From: JAXLSZ01 sp046330315 | GTDB taxonomy: Bacteria; Actinomycetota; Thermoleophilia; Solirubrobacterales; 70-9 | Length of the DNA stretch: 64,000 nt | Direction: 5' to 3' | Assembly: GCA_046330315.1 (NCBI GenBank) | Contig: JAXLSZ010000006.1 | Span: 62,001-126,000 of the forward strand | In this document: positions 40,898 to 50,769 of the stretch, in pieces | Numbering within the stretch: the stretch's first letter is position 1 | How the letters are laid out: each line of letters starts with the position of its first letter | Made by a program: the position numbers and the translations under genes | Notes under the pieces: model-generated | The model's database searches: none | Told to the model about the DNA's origin: nothing | The model's input: the letters and a program-made list of their open reading frames with translations, nothing else

Positions 40898-42133
40898 CTA
40901 TCGCCGACGCGTCCGTCTCGGACGCCGGGCGGCCGGGCGTGGCCCGCGACGGCCGGTTCTCACAGGTAGTGCCACCGAGAGCTCGATGGCGTAGCGGGGA
41001 GAAAACGGCGTGTCCGTGATCCGGACACCCTGGATGCGGTCGACGCGGTAGGCCCTCACCTCTCCGGTCTGCGCCTTGATCGCGTACACGAGGAGGTTCC
41101 CGGCCTTCGATCGACGGAGGGCGTAGGGCTCGATCAATCGCGTCGTGCCCTGGTAGCGGAGCTCGACGAGGAGGTGATTTGCCCCGGCGAAACGGATCTG
41201 CTCCAGCGGGGCCCCGCCAGGCCACCTCGTGATCGTCGGCGGCGCGACCCAGGTCGGCTCGATCTGCTCCCGACCCGCCGGCACCGGTTCGGGGACGGGG
41301 GCCTCTGCGCCGGCGAGCCATTCAAAGACTCCCGCCAGCGCATCGAGAAACTCACCTACTGGCGGCAGAGTCGGGAGTTGGTGCGCCAGCATCGCCTGCC
41401 AGTCCGCCCGTAGATCTGCGGTCTTCTCCGCGGTCGTAACGGTCTCCAGGGTCGGCACGGGCACGCCTTTGTACTCGCACTTCCGCTCGAGGACCGATGA
41501 GACCAACCTGTACTCGCCCTGTAGGTCCGCCCGGCGATAGAGGTTGACAACGTCGTAGAGATCGCGTGGCCGCGTGCGTTGACCCAAGGCGCGGAGCTTC
41601 TCGGCGAAGACCTCGACGAACGAGTAGCACCGCACCGATCCGTCGCCTGGGAGGTCCTCGTCATATGAATGGGCAATCCGGCGGCGGACGGTGCTCTCGA
41701 CAACCGTCTCGTCGTAGGTGAGATCGAGCTTGACGCGCGACTCTCCGGGCGCGCCGCGAGGCCCTCGGTAGTAGATGCGACCTTCGGCAGAGCGACCGTC
41801 GGGTCGCAGCTTCACGAGTGGCTGCCGACTGGAGAGGGTGATTCCGGTCTCCTGCTCGACGGAATCCAGCATCTCGATCAGCACAGGAAGGAGGTCGTCG
41901 GGTGCGAGCGTACCGCCGTCCAGCACGGTGAAGTCGAGATCCTCCGAGAACCGGTAGGTCTCGACGAAGCACTTCTTCAGGCAAGTTCCCCCCTTGAAGA
42001 GCCAGTGGTCGCGCAAGGCCGGATGGGAACCGACGCCCCAGAGCAACCAGCCAAGGACGTAGTCCTTCTCGACGATCTCCTCCGTCAGCCCCCATTCCCG
42101 CGCGCGAACCTGCAGAGCCGTACGCGGAATCAA
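40898..42133 (-). CDS. AbiEii-type nucleotidyltransferase toxin with WYL-like C-terminal domain
   Basis: 411 residues. The N-terminal ~250 residues are a type IV toxin nucleotidyltransferase: VEKDYVLGWLL, FKGGTCLKK (the G-G-T/S block), RFSEDLDFTVL (the D-x-D metal pair) and ARPRDLYDV-type late motif (RTRPRDLYDVVNLYR). The last ~130 residues look like a WYL domain: EQIRFAGANHLLVELRYQG, RLIEPYALRRSKAGNLLVYA, VRAYRVDRIQGVRIT, FSPRYAIEL. WYL domains bind nucleic acids or nucleotides and regulate phage defence. The fusion suggests a sensor joined to the toxin. Start overlaps the antitoxin stop by 4 bases. Family members act in abortive infection. Confidence 0.88.
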   Translation of the reverse strand: MIPRTALQVRAREWGLTEEIVEKDYVLGWLLWGVGSHPALRDHWLFKGGTCLKKCFVETYRFSEDLDFTVLDGGTLAPDDLLPVLIEMLDSVEQETGITLSSRQPLVKLRPDGRSAEGRIYYRGPRGAPGESRVKLDLTYDETVVESTVRRRIAHSYDEDLPGDGSVRCYSFVEVFAEKLRALGQRTRPRDLYDVVNLYRRADLQGEYRLVSSVLERKCEYKGVPVPTLETVTTAEKTADLRADWQAMLAHQLPTLPPVGEFLDALAGVFEWLAGAEAPVPEPVPAGREQIEPTWVAPPTITRWPGGAPLEQIRFAGANHLLVELRYQGTTRLIEPYALRRSKAGNLLVYAIKAQTGEVRAYRVDRIQGVRITDTPFSPRYAIELSVALPVRTGRRGPRPAARRPRRTRRR

Positions 42134-42930
42134 CGGTCAATCCTCGTGTTGATCTGAAGGCGCCAACGAGACGTCGTAGGGCCCACCCGCGGCATCGACG
42201 GGTCGAGGCGAGCGATCCCGGTACTGACCCGCTGCAGGCACGCGTCGAGGAGCTCGTCGTCCGCAAGACCGAGCTTCTCGGCGACGTAGCCGAGCCGTTT
42301 GAACGCGGTGCGATTGCCTAGTCGGTCGCCGTACTCGATCAGCCGGGGCCAAGACGCCCCACCCTCCTCCTTGTAGGCCGCGAGCGCTTCGGACGTGTGC
42401 CGCAAGCCACCTCCCAGCGACGGATCGTCGAGGCAATCGAGGAGCGTCCGCTCCTTGTCCGAGACCTCGACCGGCGTTCCGTCTCGCCAGACGCGCCGCG
42501 TCCCGAACATCGCGGACACGGAGCGATGCCGAAGCTCGAACCGAGCGTTTCCGATTGTCCGTCGACGTCGCGGCACGGCGCGCCCGGTGATGAAGAGTGT
42601 CGTGGAGAAGATCTGGTCGGTCAGATCCCAGTGGTGCAGAGCACTCCAGCCACCGACGTAGCCGGGGGCGAGCGCTGCCGCGGCAACAGCCCACGGATCG
42701 ACCGCCCACCTTTCTGGGTCCTCCGCCTCCAAGGGCACCGTCGTGTAGAGACCTCGCTGCAGCCGGGCCACCCAGCCTTCTTCAGCAAGGTGACGAAGGA
42801 GGCGCGCCGCTCGCGCGTGTTCTGTGTTTGTCGCTGCCGCTGCCTCCTGCGGCGTGAAGGGACCAGGGAGCTCCCGGTTGAGCTGCGCGACAAATGCTCT
42901 GTTCGCACGGGAGAGACCGGCCGCAGGCAT
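42130..42930 (-). CDS. AbiEi-type antitoxin / transcriptional repressor
   Basis: 266 residues from ATG 42930, 4 nt behind AGGAGG; ATG 42933 is also possible. An N-terminal winged helix (FTPQEAAAATNTEHARAARLLRHLAEEGWVARLQRGLYTTVPL) is followed by the AbiEi C-terminal region (YVGGWSALHHWDLTDQIF, LFITGRAVPRRRRTIGNARFELRHR, VEVSDKERTLLDCLDDP). AbiEi counteracts AbiEii and represses the operon by binding inverted repeats upstream. A matching pair of sites lies at 42952-43041. The two genes overlap by 4 bases (ATGA). Confidence 0.9.
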   Translation of the reverse strand: MPAAGLSRANRAFVAQLNRELPGPFTPQEAAAATNTEHARAARLLRHLAEEGWVARLQRGLYTTVPLEAEDPERWAVDPWAVAAAALAPGYVGGWSALHHWDLTDQIFSTTLFITGRAVPRRRRTIGNARFELRHRSVSAMFGTRRVWRDGTPVEVSDKERTLLDCLDDPSLGGGLRHTSEALAAYKEEGGASWPRLIEYGDRLGNRTAFKRLGYVAEKLGLADDELLDACLQRVSTGIARLDPSMPRVGPTTSRWRLQINTRIDR

Positions 42931-42951
42931 CATGCCTCCTATCAGCACTTA

Positions 42952-43041
42952 CGAAACGCCGGTTCAGCCGACGTTAGGCCAGATACAATAGCAATTCGAT
43001 GCCATTGGAGCTAAGGTAACGACGGCATGGCCGGCGTTTCG
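42952..43041. promoter_or_regulatory. abiE promoter region bounded by an 11-bp inverted repeat
   Basis: CGAAACGCCGG (42952-42962) and CCGGCGTTTCG (43031-43041) are perfect complements 68 bases apart and enclose the AT-richer promoter region of the AbiE pair. Spaced inverted repeats of this kind are bound by AbiEi-type antitoxins. The distal copy also lies 6 bases beyond the end of the integrase gene. Confidence 0.65.
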
Positions 43042-43047
43042 ATTGCT

Positions 43048-44178
43048 CTAATGGCCGAAAGCCGCCTCCGCCCAGCGCGCGCCCTGCGAGGGATCTGGCG
43101 CGTAATCGGCATAGATCAGCGTGGTCTTGTAGTCGCGGTGCCCCATCCACTCCTGGATGTTGCGCAGGGGCGCGCCCGCCGCGGCCATCCGCGTCCCGAA
43201 CGTGTGGCGCAAATCATGGAAGCGGATCTCCCGAATTCCGGCAGCAGACACAGCTGCCTTGAAGCGCTTGCGCAGCTTGGAGGCGTCGTAGGGGCGGCCG
43301 GTATCCGGATGGCAGAGGACAAGGTCGGAGTCAGTCGCATAGGCAGAGCGCTGGCGATGGCGCTCGAGCTCCGCGGCGACTCTCCCGGGCATTGGGACTG
43401 CGCGGCTTGACCGCCGCGACTTCGGGGTCCCAAACCGACCGCGAGTGAAGTTGCGACGGACTCGGATCACCCCAACTTCCCAGTCGACGTCGCGCCAGCG
43501 CAGGGCAACCAGTTCGCCCTGACGCAAACCGCACATCGCCGCGACCATGTAGAGGGCTCGATCGGTCGGGCCGAGGCGATCATCGGACACCGCATCAAGA
43601 AGTGCCTCAACTTCGCTTCGATCGAGGAAGCGGATGTCAGGATCGGGCCCCGGGCAGCGCGGCCTATCGGTGACAGCCACGGCGTTCGCGGTCGCCCATC
43701 CTCGCTTGACGGCGAAGGCGAGGAGGCCGTGGAGGAAGTTCAGGTGGTTGGCGATCGTCTTCGTCGAGCGCCCCTCGGCGCCCTTCGCGGCGGCATGTTC
43801 AGTGACGTCGGCGGGTCTGATCTGATCGACGCCCCTCGATCCGAAGAATCGGGCGATCTGGCGCAGGATGCCCCGGTAGTCCTGGACGGTCGAGGGCTTT
43901 CGCTCCAAGAAGTCGCGCACGTGGGCGATGTAGGCGTTGCCTGCCTCCTCGATCGTCACCCGCTCGCGCCGCTCAACGGGGCGGACCTCCCGAATCAGTC
44001 GCCGCAGCTCGGCCTCGGCCTGGCTCTTCGTCAGGCCCTCACGGCTGCCGGCGGCCCGCAGAGGGCCGAGCTTCCGCTTCACCTGCCGCCTCCCGACCCA
44101 CCACTTGCCGTACCAGGCGCCGCGGTAGACGTGCAAGGAGCCGGAGCCGTATGCGCGGCGCTTCGGCTCTGAGGTCAC
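43048..44178 (-). CDS. int: Tyrosine recombinase (phage-type integrase)
   Basis: 376 residues from GTG 44178, overlapping the TGA of the preceding excisionase gene (GTGA). N-terminal DNA-binding part (AYGSGSLHVYRGAWYGKWWV), core-binding domain (VTIEEAGNAYIAHVRDFLER) and catalytic domain with Arg in AAMCGLRQGELVALRW, Lys in FGTPKSRRSSR, HDLRHTFGT, GH in EWMGHRDYKTT and the nucleophile Tyr in LIYADYAP. All six catalytic positions are present. It should integrate and excise the element at the initiator tRNA 43-bp site. Confidence 0.95.
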   Translation of the reverse strand: MTSEPKRRAYGSGSLHVYRGAWYGKWWVGRRQVKRKLGPLRAAGSREGLTKSQAEAELRRLIREVRPVERRERVTIEEAGNAYIAHVRDFLERKPSTVQDYRGILRQIARFFGSRGVDQIRPADVTEHAAAKGAEGRSTKTIANHLNFLHGLLAFAVKRGWATANAVAVTDRPRCPGPDPDIRFLDRSEVEALLDAVSDDRLGPTDRALYMVAAMCGLRQGELVALRWRDVDWEVGVIRVRRNFTRGRFGTPKSRRSSRAVPMPGRVAAELERHRQRSAYATDSDLVLCHPDTGRPYDASKLRKRFKAAVSAAGIREIRFHDLRHTFGTRMAAAGAPLRNIQEWMGHRDYKTTLIYADYAPDPSQGARWAEAAFGH

Positions 44179-44396
44179 CTCATTGCAGCCCCGGGCGATT
44201 CGATCTGCTCGAGCCATTGGCGGATTGAGCCCAGCCGGTAGCGGCGCACTCGGCCCAGCTTGATCGTGGGGATCCGGCCCTCCCGTGAGAGCTGCCATAT
44301 GTACTCCGGCGAGACGCCGAGGAGTTCCGCGACCTGATGGGCAGTCAGCAATTCGCCCGCACTGGGTGGCTCTGCTCCCTCGGTTGGCTGAGCCAT
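44175..44396 (-). CDS. Excisionase-like helix-turn-helix protein (MerR/HTH_17 type)
   Basis: 73 residues from ATG 44396. LLTAHQVAELLGVSPEYIWQ and LSREGRIPTIKLGRVRRYRL form the HTH_17 'excisionase family DNA binding domain'. Directly upstream of and overlapping int, the usual place of a recombination directionality factor. It probably bends DNA at the element ends, perhaps at the TTGGTACCCG pairs. Confidence 0.88.
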   Translation of the reverse strand: MAQPTEGAEPPSAGELLTAHQVAELLGVSPEYIWQLSREGRIPTIKLGRVRRYRLGSIRQWLEQIESPGAAMR

Positions 44397-44538
44397 CGCT
44401 ACATGCTCTCCCTGCTCGGGCAGCAGAACGCAGCCGCGTCGTGCCAATCGGCGCGGAACTTGAGTCGGTGGCGCAAGATGACCATGGTCTCTAGCTGCTC
44501 TGTCGATCCTTGCGCACAAATGCTTCATCCCGATCTAT

Positions 44539-45123
44539 TCAAGGGCGCGGCAATCTCAGTTTCTCCCCCGATGTCAAACGGGAACGAAGCGCCGCCCTCC
44601 CCTCGGCAATGCAGCGGTTCACCTTGGTGTACGACCACGAGCAGATCTCGCAAATCTCGGCGTAGCTGAACCCCATGCCGAAGAGCACCAGCGCCCGCCG
44701 CTCGTCCGGCTTCAGCTCCCCCAACAGCGCCTCGCGCTCGCGCAGCTCGGCCTCGCCAAGCACCCGCTCGCAGGGGCCAGGCGAGCCGCACGGCACCGCC
44801 TCGATCCACGCTTGCCCGTCCCCGACTCCGGCGCAGGGAGCATCGAGGCTGACCTCGCGCCTCCTTGACGCCCTGCGCCGCATCCGCCACGCCTCGCGCT
44901 TCACCGTGGTCTGAAGCCAGGCCAGCGGCTCGCAGTCGCCGCGGTATCGCTCGATGAAGAGGACGCAGGCCGATGAGAGCGCGTCCTCGGCGTCCTCGGG
45001 GAGCTCGGCGTGACGGCGCGCCTGGCGGCGCAGCAGCGCCCCGGAGGAGGCCAGGACCCCTTCCAGCAGCTCGGCGTTTCGCTCGCGGTCCTCAGATGCT
45101 CGTGACTTCGGCTGGGCGTCCAT
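44539..45123 (-). CDS. RNA polymerase sigma-70-like factor (ECF-type) on the element
   Basis: 194 residues from ATG 45123. A region-2-like part (LPEDAEDALSSACVLFIERY, PLAWLQTTVKREAWRMRRRA) and a region-4-like helix-turn-helix (LKPDERRALVLFGMGFSYAEICEICSWSYTKVNRCIAEGRAAL) match ECF sigma factors. It lies between excisionase and relaxase, all on the minus strand, and may switch on the transfer or excision genes. No anti-sigma gene is beside it. Confidence 0.8.
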   Translation of the reverse strand: MDAQPKSRASEDRERNAELLEGVLASSGALLRRQARRHAELPEDAEDALSSACVLFIERYRGDCEPLAWLQTTVKREAWRMRRRASRRREVSLDAPCAGVGDGQAWIEAVPCGSPGPCERVLGEAELREREALLGELKPDERRALVLFGMGFSYAEICEICSWSYTKVNRCIAEGRAALRSRLTSGEKLRLPRP

Positions 45124-45234
45124 GAGGGCGGCCAACCGCACGGCGAAGCCGTGCCAAACTTGGCCGACCGACGCCCGGCCGAAGCCGCGTAGATTCCGGG
45201 TCGTGAGGGGAACCTCAGCCGCGCCCCGAAGGGC

Positions 45235-48200
45235 TCAGAGCTCGAGCCCGATGCCGCGCTCCAAGGAGCGCTCAAGCTCGCGGCTCACCCCGAGCCGGCG
45301 CTGCAGCTCCCCGAGGCGCTCCGCGCTTTTCTGCCAAGCAGCGGCCTCGAATCCCGATTCAGGCTCCCTGCCAAGGGCGCGCCTCGGGTCGCCGACCCCG
45401 TGGGCCTGGCGGTAGGAGTGGATCTCCTGGGCGCCCTCGTTCCAGGCCTCGAGCAGACGGGGATCGGTGGGGCGCTCCCCGAGCGCCTCACGGACGAAGG
45501 ATGAGGGCTGGAGGCGCTCGGCGGCGAGCTCGCGCCGCAGCAGCTGACCGAGGCGCTCGGCGATCAGCCCCTGCTCGAGGCGCTCGGCGGGATCGAGACC
45601 ACTCGGTCTCTGCATCTCGAAGCGGGCGATCTCCGCGGCGAGGCGATCGCGCTCGGGGTAGAGGGCGCGGAGCACCCCGGCCTCGCGGGCCTCGTTCGCC
45701 GCGACGCGCTCGAGCTCGCCGCGGGGGCGGCGCCAGCGTGACTGCGACTCGAGGTCCTGGCGCTCGGCGCTCCAGCGATCGAAGCCGCGCTCGGCCGACC
45801 CGATCCGCTGCTCGATCTCGATGAGCTCGCCTTGAAGCGGTGAGCGGGCTTGGGCGGCTCGCTCCAGGGAGCGCAGCTCCTCCTGGCGGCTTCGCAACTC
45901 GCCCACCTCCTGCCGGGCGATCCGCTCCCGCAGGGTGGCCTCGAGCGCCGTCCCTTCGGACCCCGGGCGCTCGGCGGCCGCGCGGATCTCCGCCAGCTCG
46001 TCCTCGATCTGCCGTCTGCCGGGTCCGAGCTCGGGGTCGGTGAGCTCGATCGAAGCGAGCGCGTAGGCGTTGGTCTCCTCCCGGGCCCGGGAGAGGGCGA
46101 CGACCAGCTCCTCCCGGCCCCCTCCGGCGTCGAGCAGAGCGAAGGCCTGATCGAAGGTCTTGCCCTGTGAGCCATAGATCGTCAGGGCGTAGGCATGCTC
46201 GAGGGCAGGTTCGCCGTTCGGCGTGATGCGTTCGAGGTAGCCGGCATCGAGTGTGAGGGTGCGTTCGTCGCCGCCAATCCGCCGCAGCTCGACGCTTCGG
46301 CGCTCGGGGTCGACCGCTTTGACCTCCCAGCGCTCGCGGTTGGAGACCTCCGCGCGGTTGATCCGGGTGATGACGCGGTCGCGGCGGCGAACTCGCGCCC
46401 TGCGATCCGGATCGCCTCCTCCCCCACCCTCCCTTCGGCGAGTAGGAGGGCGCGGGCCGAGGCGTTGAGCGCCTCGACATCGCGGTTTCGCCGGGCGATC
46501 ATCACCGCATCTGTGCCTGAGGCGTAGGCGGCGTGCCAGTCGAGCACGGTCGCCGTCCGTGCCGCCTCGATCGTCTCGGAGACTGCGAGCCGCCCTTCGG
46601 CGCGGAGCAGGTCGAGGGCGTCCGAGCCGCGCCCGGAGTGGGCGAGCTCGACGATCCGCCGGTCGACCTCGTGATGTTGGCGGCGGATCTCGGTGAGGAG
46701 GGCGGGCTCGATCACCCGGGTCAGGTGCTCGAAGAGGCCGCCGGGGCCGAGGGCGCCGATCTGGCGCGGGTCGCCGATCGCGACCAGCTTGCCTTCGCAG
46801 GCAATGGCCAGCTCGGCCAGGGCGGCGGCGTCGGGAGTGGAGGTGGTCGAGGCCTCGTCCATGAGGATCACCGTGCCGCGCCGAAGCGGCTCCTGACCGC
46901 GGATCCGCCACTCCTCGGATCGCCTCAGCAGCGCTGCGATCGAGGTCGCCGGGACGCCGGCGTCGACCAGCTCCGCCGAGGCGCTGCGGGCTGTGGCGAC
47001 CCCGATCACCGGGTGGCCCTCGGCCTCCCAGGCCTCCCTGGCTGCGCCGAGGGCGGTGGTCTTGCCGGTCCCCGGCAGAGCGGCCACCGGGAGGATCCGC
47101 TCCCCGCCCTCTGCGAGGCGGCGGACCATCTCCCGCTGGTCGGCTCCGAGGTGGGGGTGGCGCTCCAGCACCGCGGCGAGGGTGGCGGCGCTCACCTTGC
47201 CGGCGCCGACACGCTCGCCGCCCGCGGCGATCTCGCAGAAGCGCTGCTCCAGGGCCCAGAGGCGCGGGGTGGTGAAGCAGGCGGGCTGGGAGGGGTCGGC
47301 GGGTTGCCCGAGGCAGAGCACCCGCTCGGAGCCGAGGATGCGGTCGGCTGCGCTGGCCAGGTCTTCGAGGTCGGCGCCGTCCCCGAGCCGGTTCGCGAGG
47401 GCGCAGATCAGCTCGCGCCGGTCGAAGTGCGAGCGGGCCGACTCGAGGTCGAGATCGCCAAGGCGAGGAGCGGATCGTCGATCGCCGGCGAGCGCGGGTG
47501 CCTTCGCGGACGAGCTCGGCGATCCCCACGCGGCTGAGGCCGAACTCCTGGGCCCTGGCGGCCCACTCCTCCCGGCGCCGGTCGGGGTCGACCCCGTAGT
47601 CCTTGGCCTCGCGGGTGCGGTAGGCGGCGACCTCGGCCGCCCTCGCCGAGTGAACCCCGCGCTCGGCCATCGCCGCGAGGATCTCCGCCCGGCGGCGGGA
47701 GAAGTGCTCGATCACCGGCCGGGAGATCCCCTCGATGTCGGCGTAGCCGTTTCGGGTCGGGCCCCAATCGACCCCGAGCTCGCGGGCCAGCTCGGCCCGC
47801 AGCTGGGCCTGGAAGACGTAGCCGGCGGCCTTGGCGTGCCGATAGATCGCCGAGCGGCCCTTCGGCGCGGCCAGGGAGAGCCAGCGCCCGTCGCTCTTTG
47901 CCCTGGTCAGGTTGGAAACCAGGACGTGGGTGTGGAGGGCCGGGTCGCCGGCGCGGCTCATCCGGTGGCGGAAGGCCATCGCGACGAAGCCCCGCCCGGG
48001 CTCGATCGCCTTGCCGCCGCGTCCTCGCTGCACGAAGCAGGCCTCGGACTCGAGGTAGGCGATGCCGGCGGCGACGGCGCGGTCGTAGGCGGCGAGGAGT
48101 CTCTCCCGGGTCTCCTCCGCGCCGAGGGCGTAGATCAGCGAGACCGACTTCGGCGCGGCGAAGCGGACGTCGTAGGCGAGCACCGGCTGCTTGGTGCGCT

Positions 48201-48459
48201 GGCGCCCCTGGGAGTCGGTGAAGCTGCGGGTCGGGGGGCGGCGCAGGAGCACCGCGTCACTTGTGGGGTCGTGGCCCTCGAGGATCGCGGCGTAGGCGGC
48301 GCGATCGAGCTCGCCTTCGAGGCCGAGCTCAGAGGCGAGCTCGCCGAGCCATTGGCCGGGAGCTTCGCCGGGCTTTGAGTAGTAGTCCTCGGCTCCGTCG
48401 GCCACTGCCTCGATCCAGTAGGAGGCGTTGGCGCGCTGGACCTTGGTGACTCCGACCAT
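45235..48459 (-). pseudogene. MobF relaxase-helicase (TrwC/TraA type) with two compensating frameshifts
   Basis: N-terminal relaxase: VTKVQRANASYWIEAVADGAEDYYSKPGE (catalytic Tyr region) and AGDPALHTHVLVSN (His cluster binding metal). From about 47,495 the correct reading moves to another frame and stays there to about 46,380: RSHFDRRELICALANRLG, VAALPGTGKTTALG (Walker A), GTVILMDEASTTSTP (Walker B). It then returns for RVITRINRAEV, HAYALTIYGSQGKTFDQAF, VALSRAREETNAYAL and a coiled-coil tail. One +1 and one -1 change cancel, so the frame stays open for 1074 codons although its middle third is nonsense. Real decay or consensus errors; intact, it would nick oriT and unwind DNA. Confidence 0.87.
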
Positions 48460-49094
48460 CGCCTCTTTGTCGAAGCCGGGTGGCCTGCTGCGTCAGCGAA
48501 CCGGCGCGGTTCATACTGTGTCGGGGGCCCGAGGTTGGGCGGCAAGGGCAGATGTGCGGAGGAGGAAATCTCGCTTCATTGCGGGCTCTACCGTTGGGCT
48601 CAGGTGGTCGGCTCGGCTGCTGGTGGACGGTGAGTTGCGGGGGGAGGTGGATGGCGGTCGGCGGGCGAGCCACCGCCCCGAGCACCAGAGAAGGCCCGTA
48701 GTCGACCGAAGCCCGGAGATCAGGAATCACCGGCGGTGACAGTGCGTAGCGTGGTAGAGCGGCGGCGTAGAGGGGCGGTCTCTCGGGAGGCGGCTGAGGC
48801 CTGAACAGACGAGACAACGGCCCCTGCTGCTGGCTCGGACTTGACTTTCTTGCTGTCAGGGTCCTCGTGGTCGGGACGGTGACGTCCGGCGACTGCGGTT
48901 GGTTCTCGGACTGACGACGGGCTGACTCGTTGACTTTCCGTCGACCAGCTGGTCTGACCTACGGATGTTTCGTCGCCAGTCGCCGTCCGAGGGTCACTGG
49001 CATGACCTCATAGGAGCATGCCAACCGCCCCAAGAAAGAATGCCCAGTCGGAGGTTCGCTCGAATCACGCGACGATACGCGAAGGGACGACCAG
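48460..49094. other. Gene-free interval upstream of the relaxase; candidate oriT
   Basis: 635 bases without a convincing gene. The part 48834-48963 is rich in short inverted and direct repeats built on TGACT/GACGG, including the 12-bp palindrome GACCAGCTGGTC (48943-48954). A transfer origin next to the relaxase gene is expected for a mobilizable element, and this is the best place for it, but no nic consensus is recognisable. Confidence 0.4.
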
Positions 49095-49279
49095 ATGATC
49101 GTGATCGGACCGGATACCCACAAGCGAACACCCACACGGCCGCCGCGGTCGGCTCCCGCAGCGGTCAGCTCCCCAGCGAGCTGACCGCACAGGCGCGAGA
49201 CCTTGGTCTTTCACGAGCTGTCCAGCTTGGGTGGCTCGCTCGATGAGGAAGCGAATCTGGGCGCTCGAGGACTGCCGCC

Positions 49280-50769
49280 GAGGTTGTCCCACTTCTCGTA
49301 GAAATTTGAACGGCGGTCCTCCCGCCCCGTCCGCTCCCGTTGGGAGCTTGGCGAGTGCGAAATCAGTCCACGAGGACAGGAGGAACCGCCGTGAAGAAGG
49401 TAACCGCAGCGCAGGTCGCTTCGCCTGATCAGGCGAAGCGAGCCGATCTGCCCGAGGCCGTGCAGGCCTCGCTCGGCGAGCTCGCCGGCGCCGCCCGGGA
49501 GGGCCTGCTGGCGCTCTCGGTCGGGGTCGGGCTGGGAGTCATGCACGAGCTGATGGCCGCCGAGGTCGATGAGGTGGTCGGCCCGAAGGGCCGCCACGAC
49601 CCGGAGCGCTCAGCCCACCGCCACGGCAGCGAGCGAGGATCGGTGACCCTTGGCGGGCGCCGGGTCGCAGTGAAGCGACCCCGGCGCGCAGCGCCGACGG
49701 CGCGGAGGAGATCCCGCTTCAGAGCTACGAGCACTTCGCCTCGCGCGATCAGCTCACCGACCTCGTCTTTGAGCGGATCATCGCCGGGGTCAGCTCTCGC
49801 GGCTTTAAGCGCACCAACGAGCCGGTCGGCTCCGAGATGGACGCGAAGGCCATCTCGACCTCAAAGTCGACGGTCTCTCGCGAGTTCGTCGCCCGCACCC
49901 GCACCGCTTTGGGCGAGCTGATGAGCCGACGGCTCGACGACGTCCGCCTGGCGGCGTTGATGCTCGACGGCCTCGAGATCTCCGAGCGAACCCACGTGGT
50001 CGCCCTGGGGATCAGCACCGAGGGGGCGAAGCTGCCGCTGGGACTCTGGGAGGGCTCAACCGAGAACGCGACCTTGGCCCGCTCGCTGCTCTCCGACCTC
50101 CTCGACCGCGGACTCGACCCCGAGCAGGGGATCCTCTTCGTGATCGACGGCTCCAAGGCGCTTCGCAAGGCGATCGGGCAGGTCTTCGGCACCCGTGCGC
50201 CGGTCCAGCGCTGCATCCGCCACAAGGAGCGAAACGTGCTCGACCACCTGCCCGAGGCAGAACGCCAGATCCTCCGTGGCCGCCTGCGGGGGGCCTGGGC
50301 GCTTGAAGAGCACGACCGGGCGATCGAGCGGCTGGGGGTGCTGGCCCGAGAGCTCGATCGCTCCCATCCTGGAGCGGCGGCGTCGCTGCGCGAGGGCTTG
50401 GCCGAGACCGTCACCGTGCAGCGGCTCGGTGCCTCCGAGCAGCTGCGCCGAACGCTCGCCTCGACCAACCCCTGCGAGTCGATGATCGAGATAGTGCGCC
50501 GCACCCAGCGAAACGTCAAGCGCTGGTCCGACGGCGACATGCGCCTGCGCTGGAGCGCCGCGGGAATGCTCGAAGCCGAGCGGCAGTTCCGCAAGATAAT
50601 CGGCTACCGCGACCTCGCCAGCCTCGCGGTTGCGGTCGAGCGCGAGGTCGGGCGGGCGCGACCCTCCCCGCCTCCCGCGGCGAACCGGGAGGAGGTGGTC
50701 GAGACCGCTACCGTCTGATTAGATCAACCGGGGACCGCTGCGAAGTTCCACGGAGATCGGGACAACCTC
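49280..50769 (+). mobile_element. IS256-family insertion sequence with 8-bp target duplication
   Basis: Terminal inverted repeats begin GAGGTTGTCCC (49280-49290) and its exact complement GGGACAACCTC (50759-50769), with weaker similarity further in. The 8 bases CTGCCGCC occur directly outside both ends (49272-49279 and 50770-50777), the target-site duplication size usual for IS256 (8-9 bp). It interrupts the IS110 gene exactly within the EDCR-H codons. Confidence 0.92.
49391..50718 (+). pseudogene. IS256-family (Mutator-type) transposase, one-base frameshift
   Basis: GTG 49391 behind AGGAGG starts the first part (VKKVTAAQVAS...VGPKGRHDPERSAHRHGSERG...VAVKRPRR). At about 49,688 the frame must lose or gain one base to continue as SADGAEEIPLQSYEHFASRD and on to the stop at 50718. 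The DDE residues are all present: LMLDGLEIS (Asp), FVIDGSKALRKAI (Asp) and STNPCESMIE (Glu), with the CIRHKERNVLDHLP region. Without the frameshift it would be ~442 residues, normal for the family. As read, only the larger second part could be made. Confidence 0.9.

Noticed and set aside
45235..48459. Reading the 1074-codon frame as one intact relaxase
   Set aside because: Helicase motifs are in another frame in the middle third; the apparent integrity is due to GC-rich DNA lacking stops.
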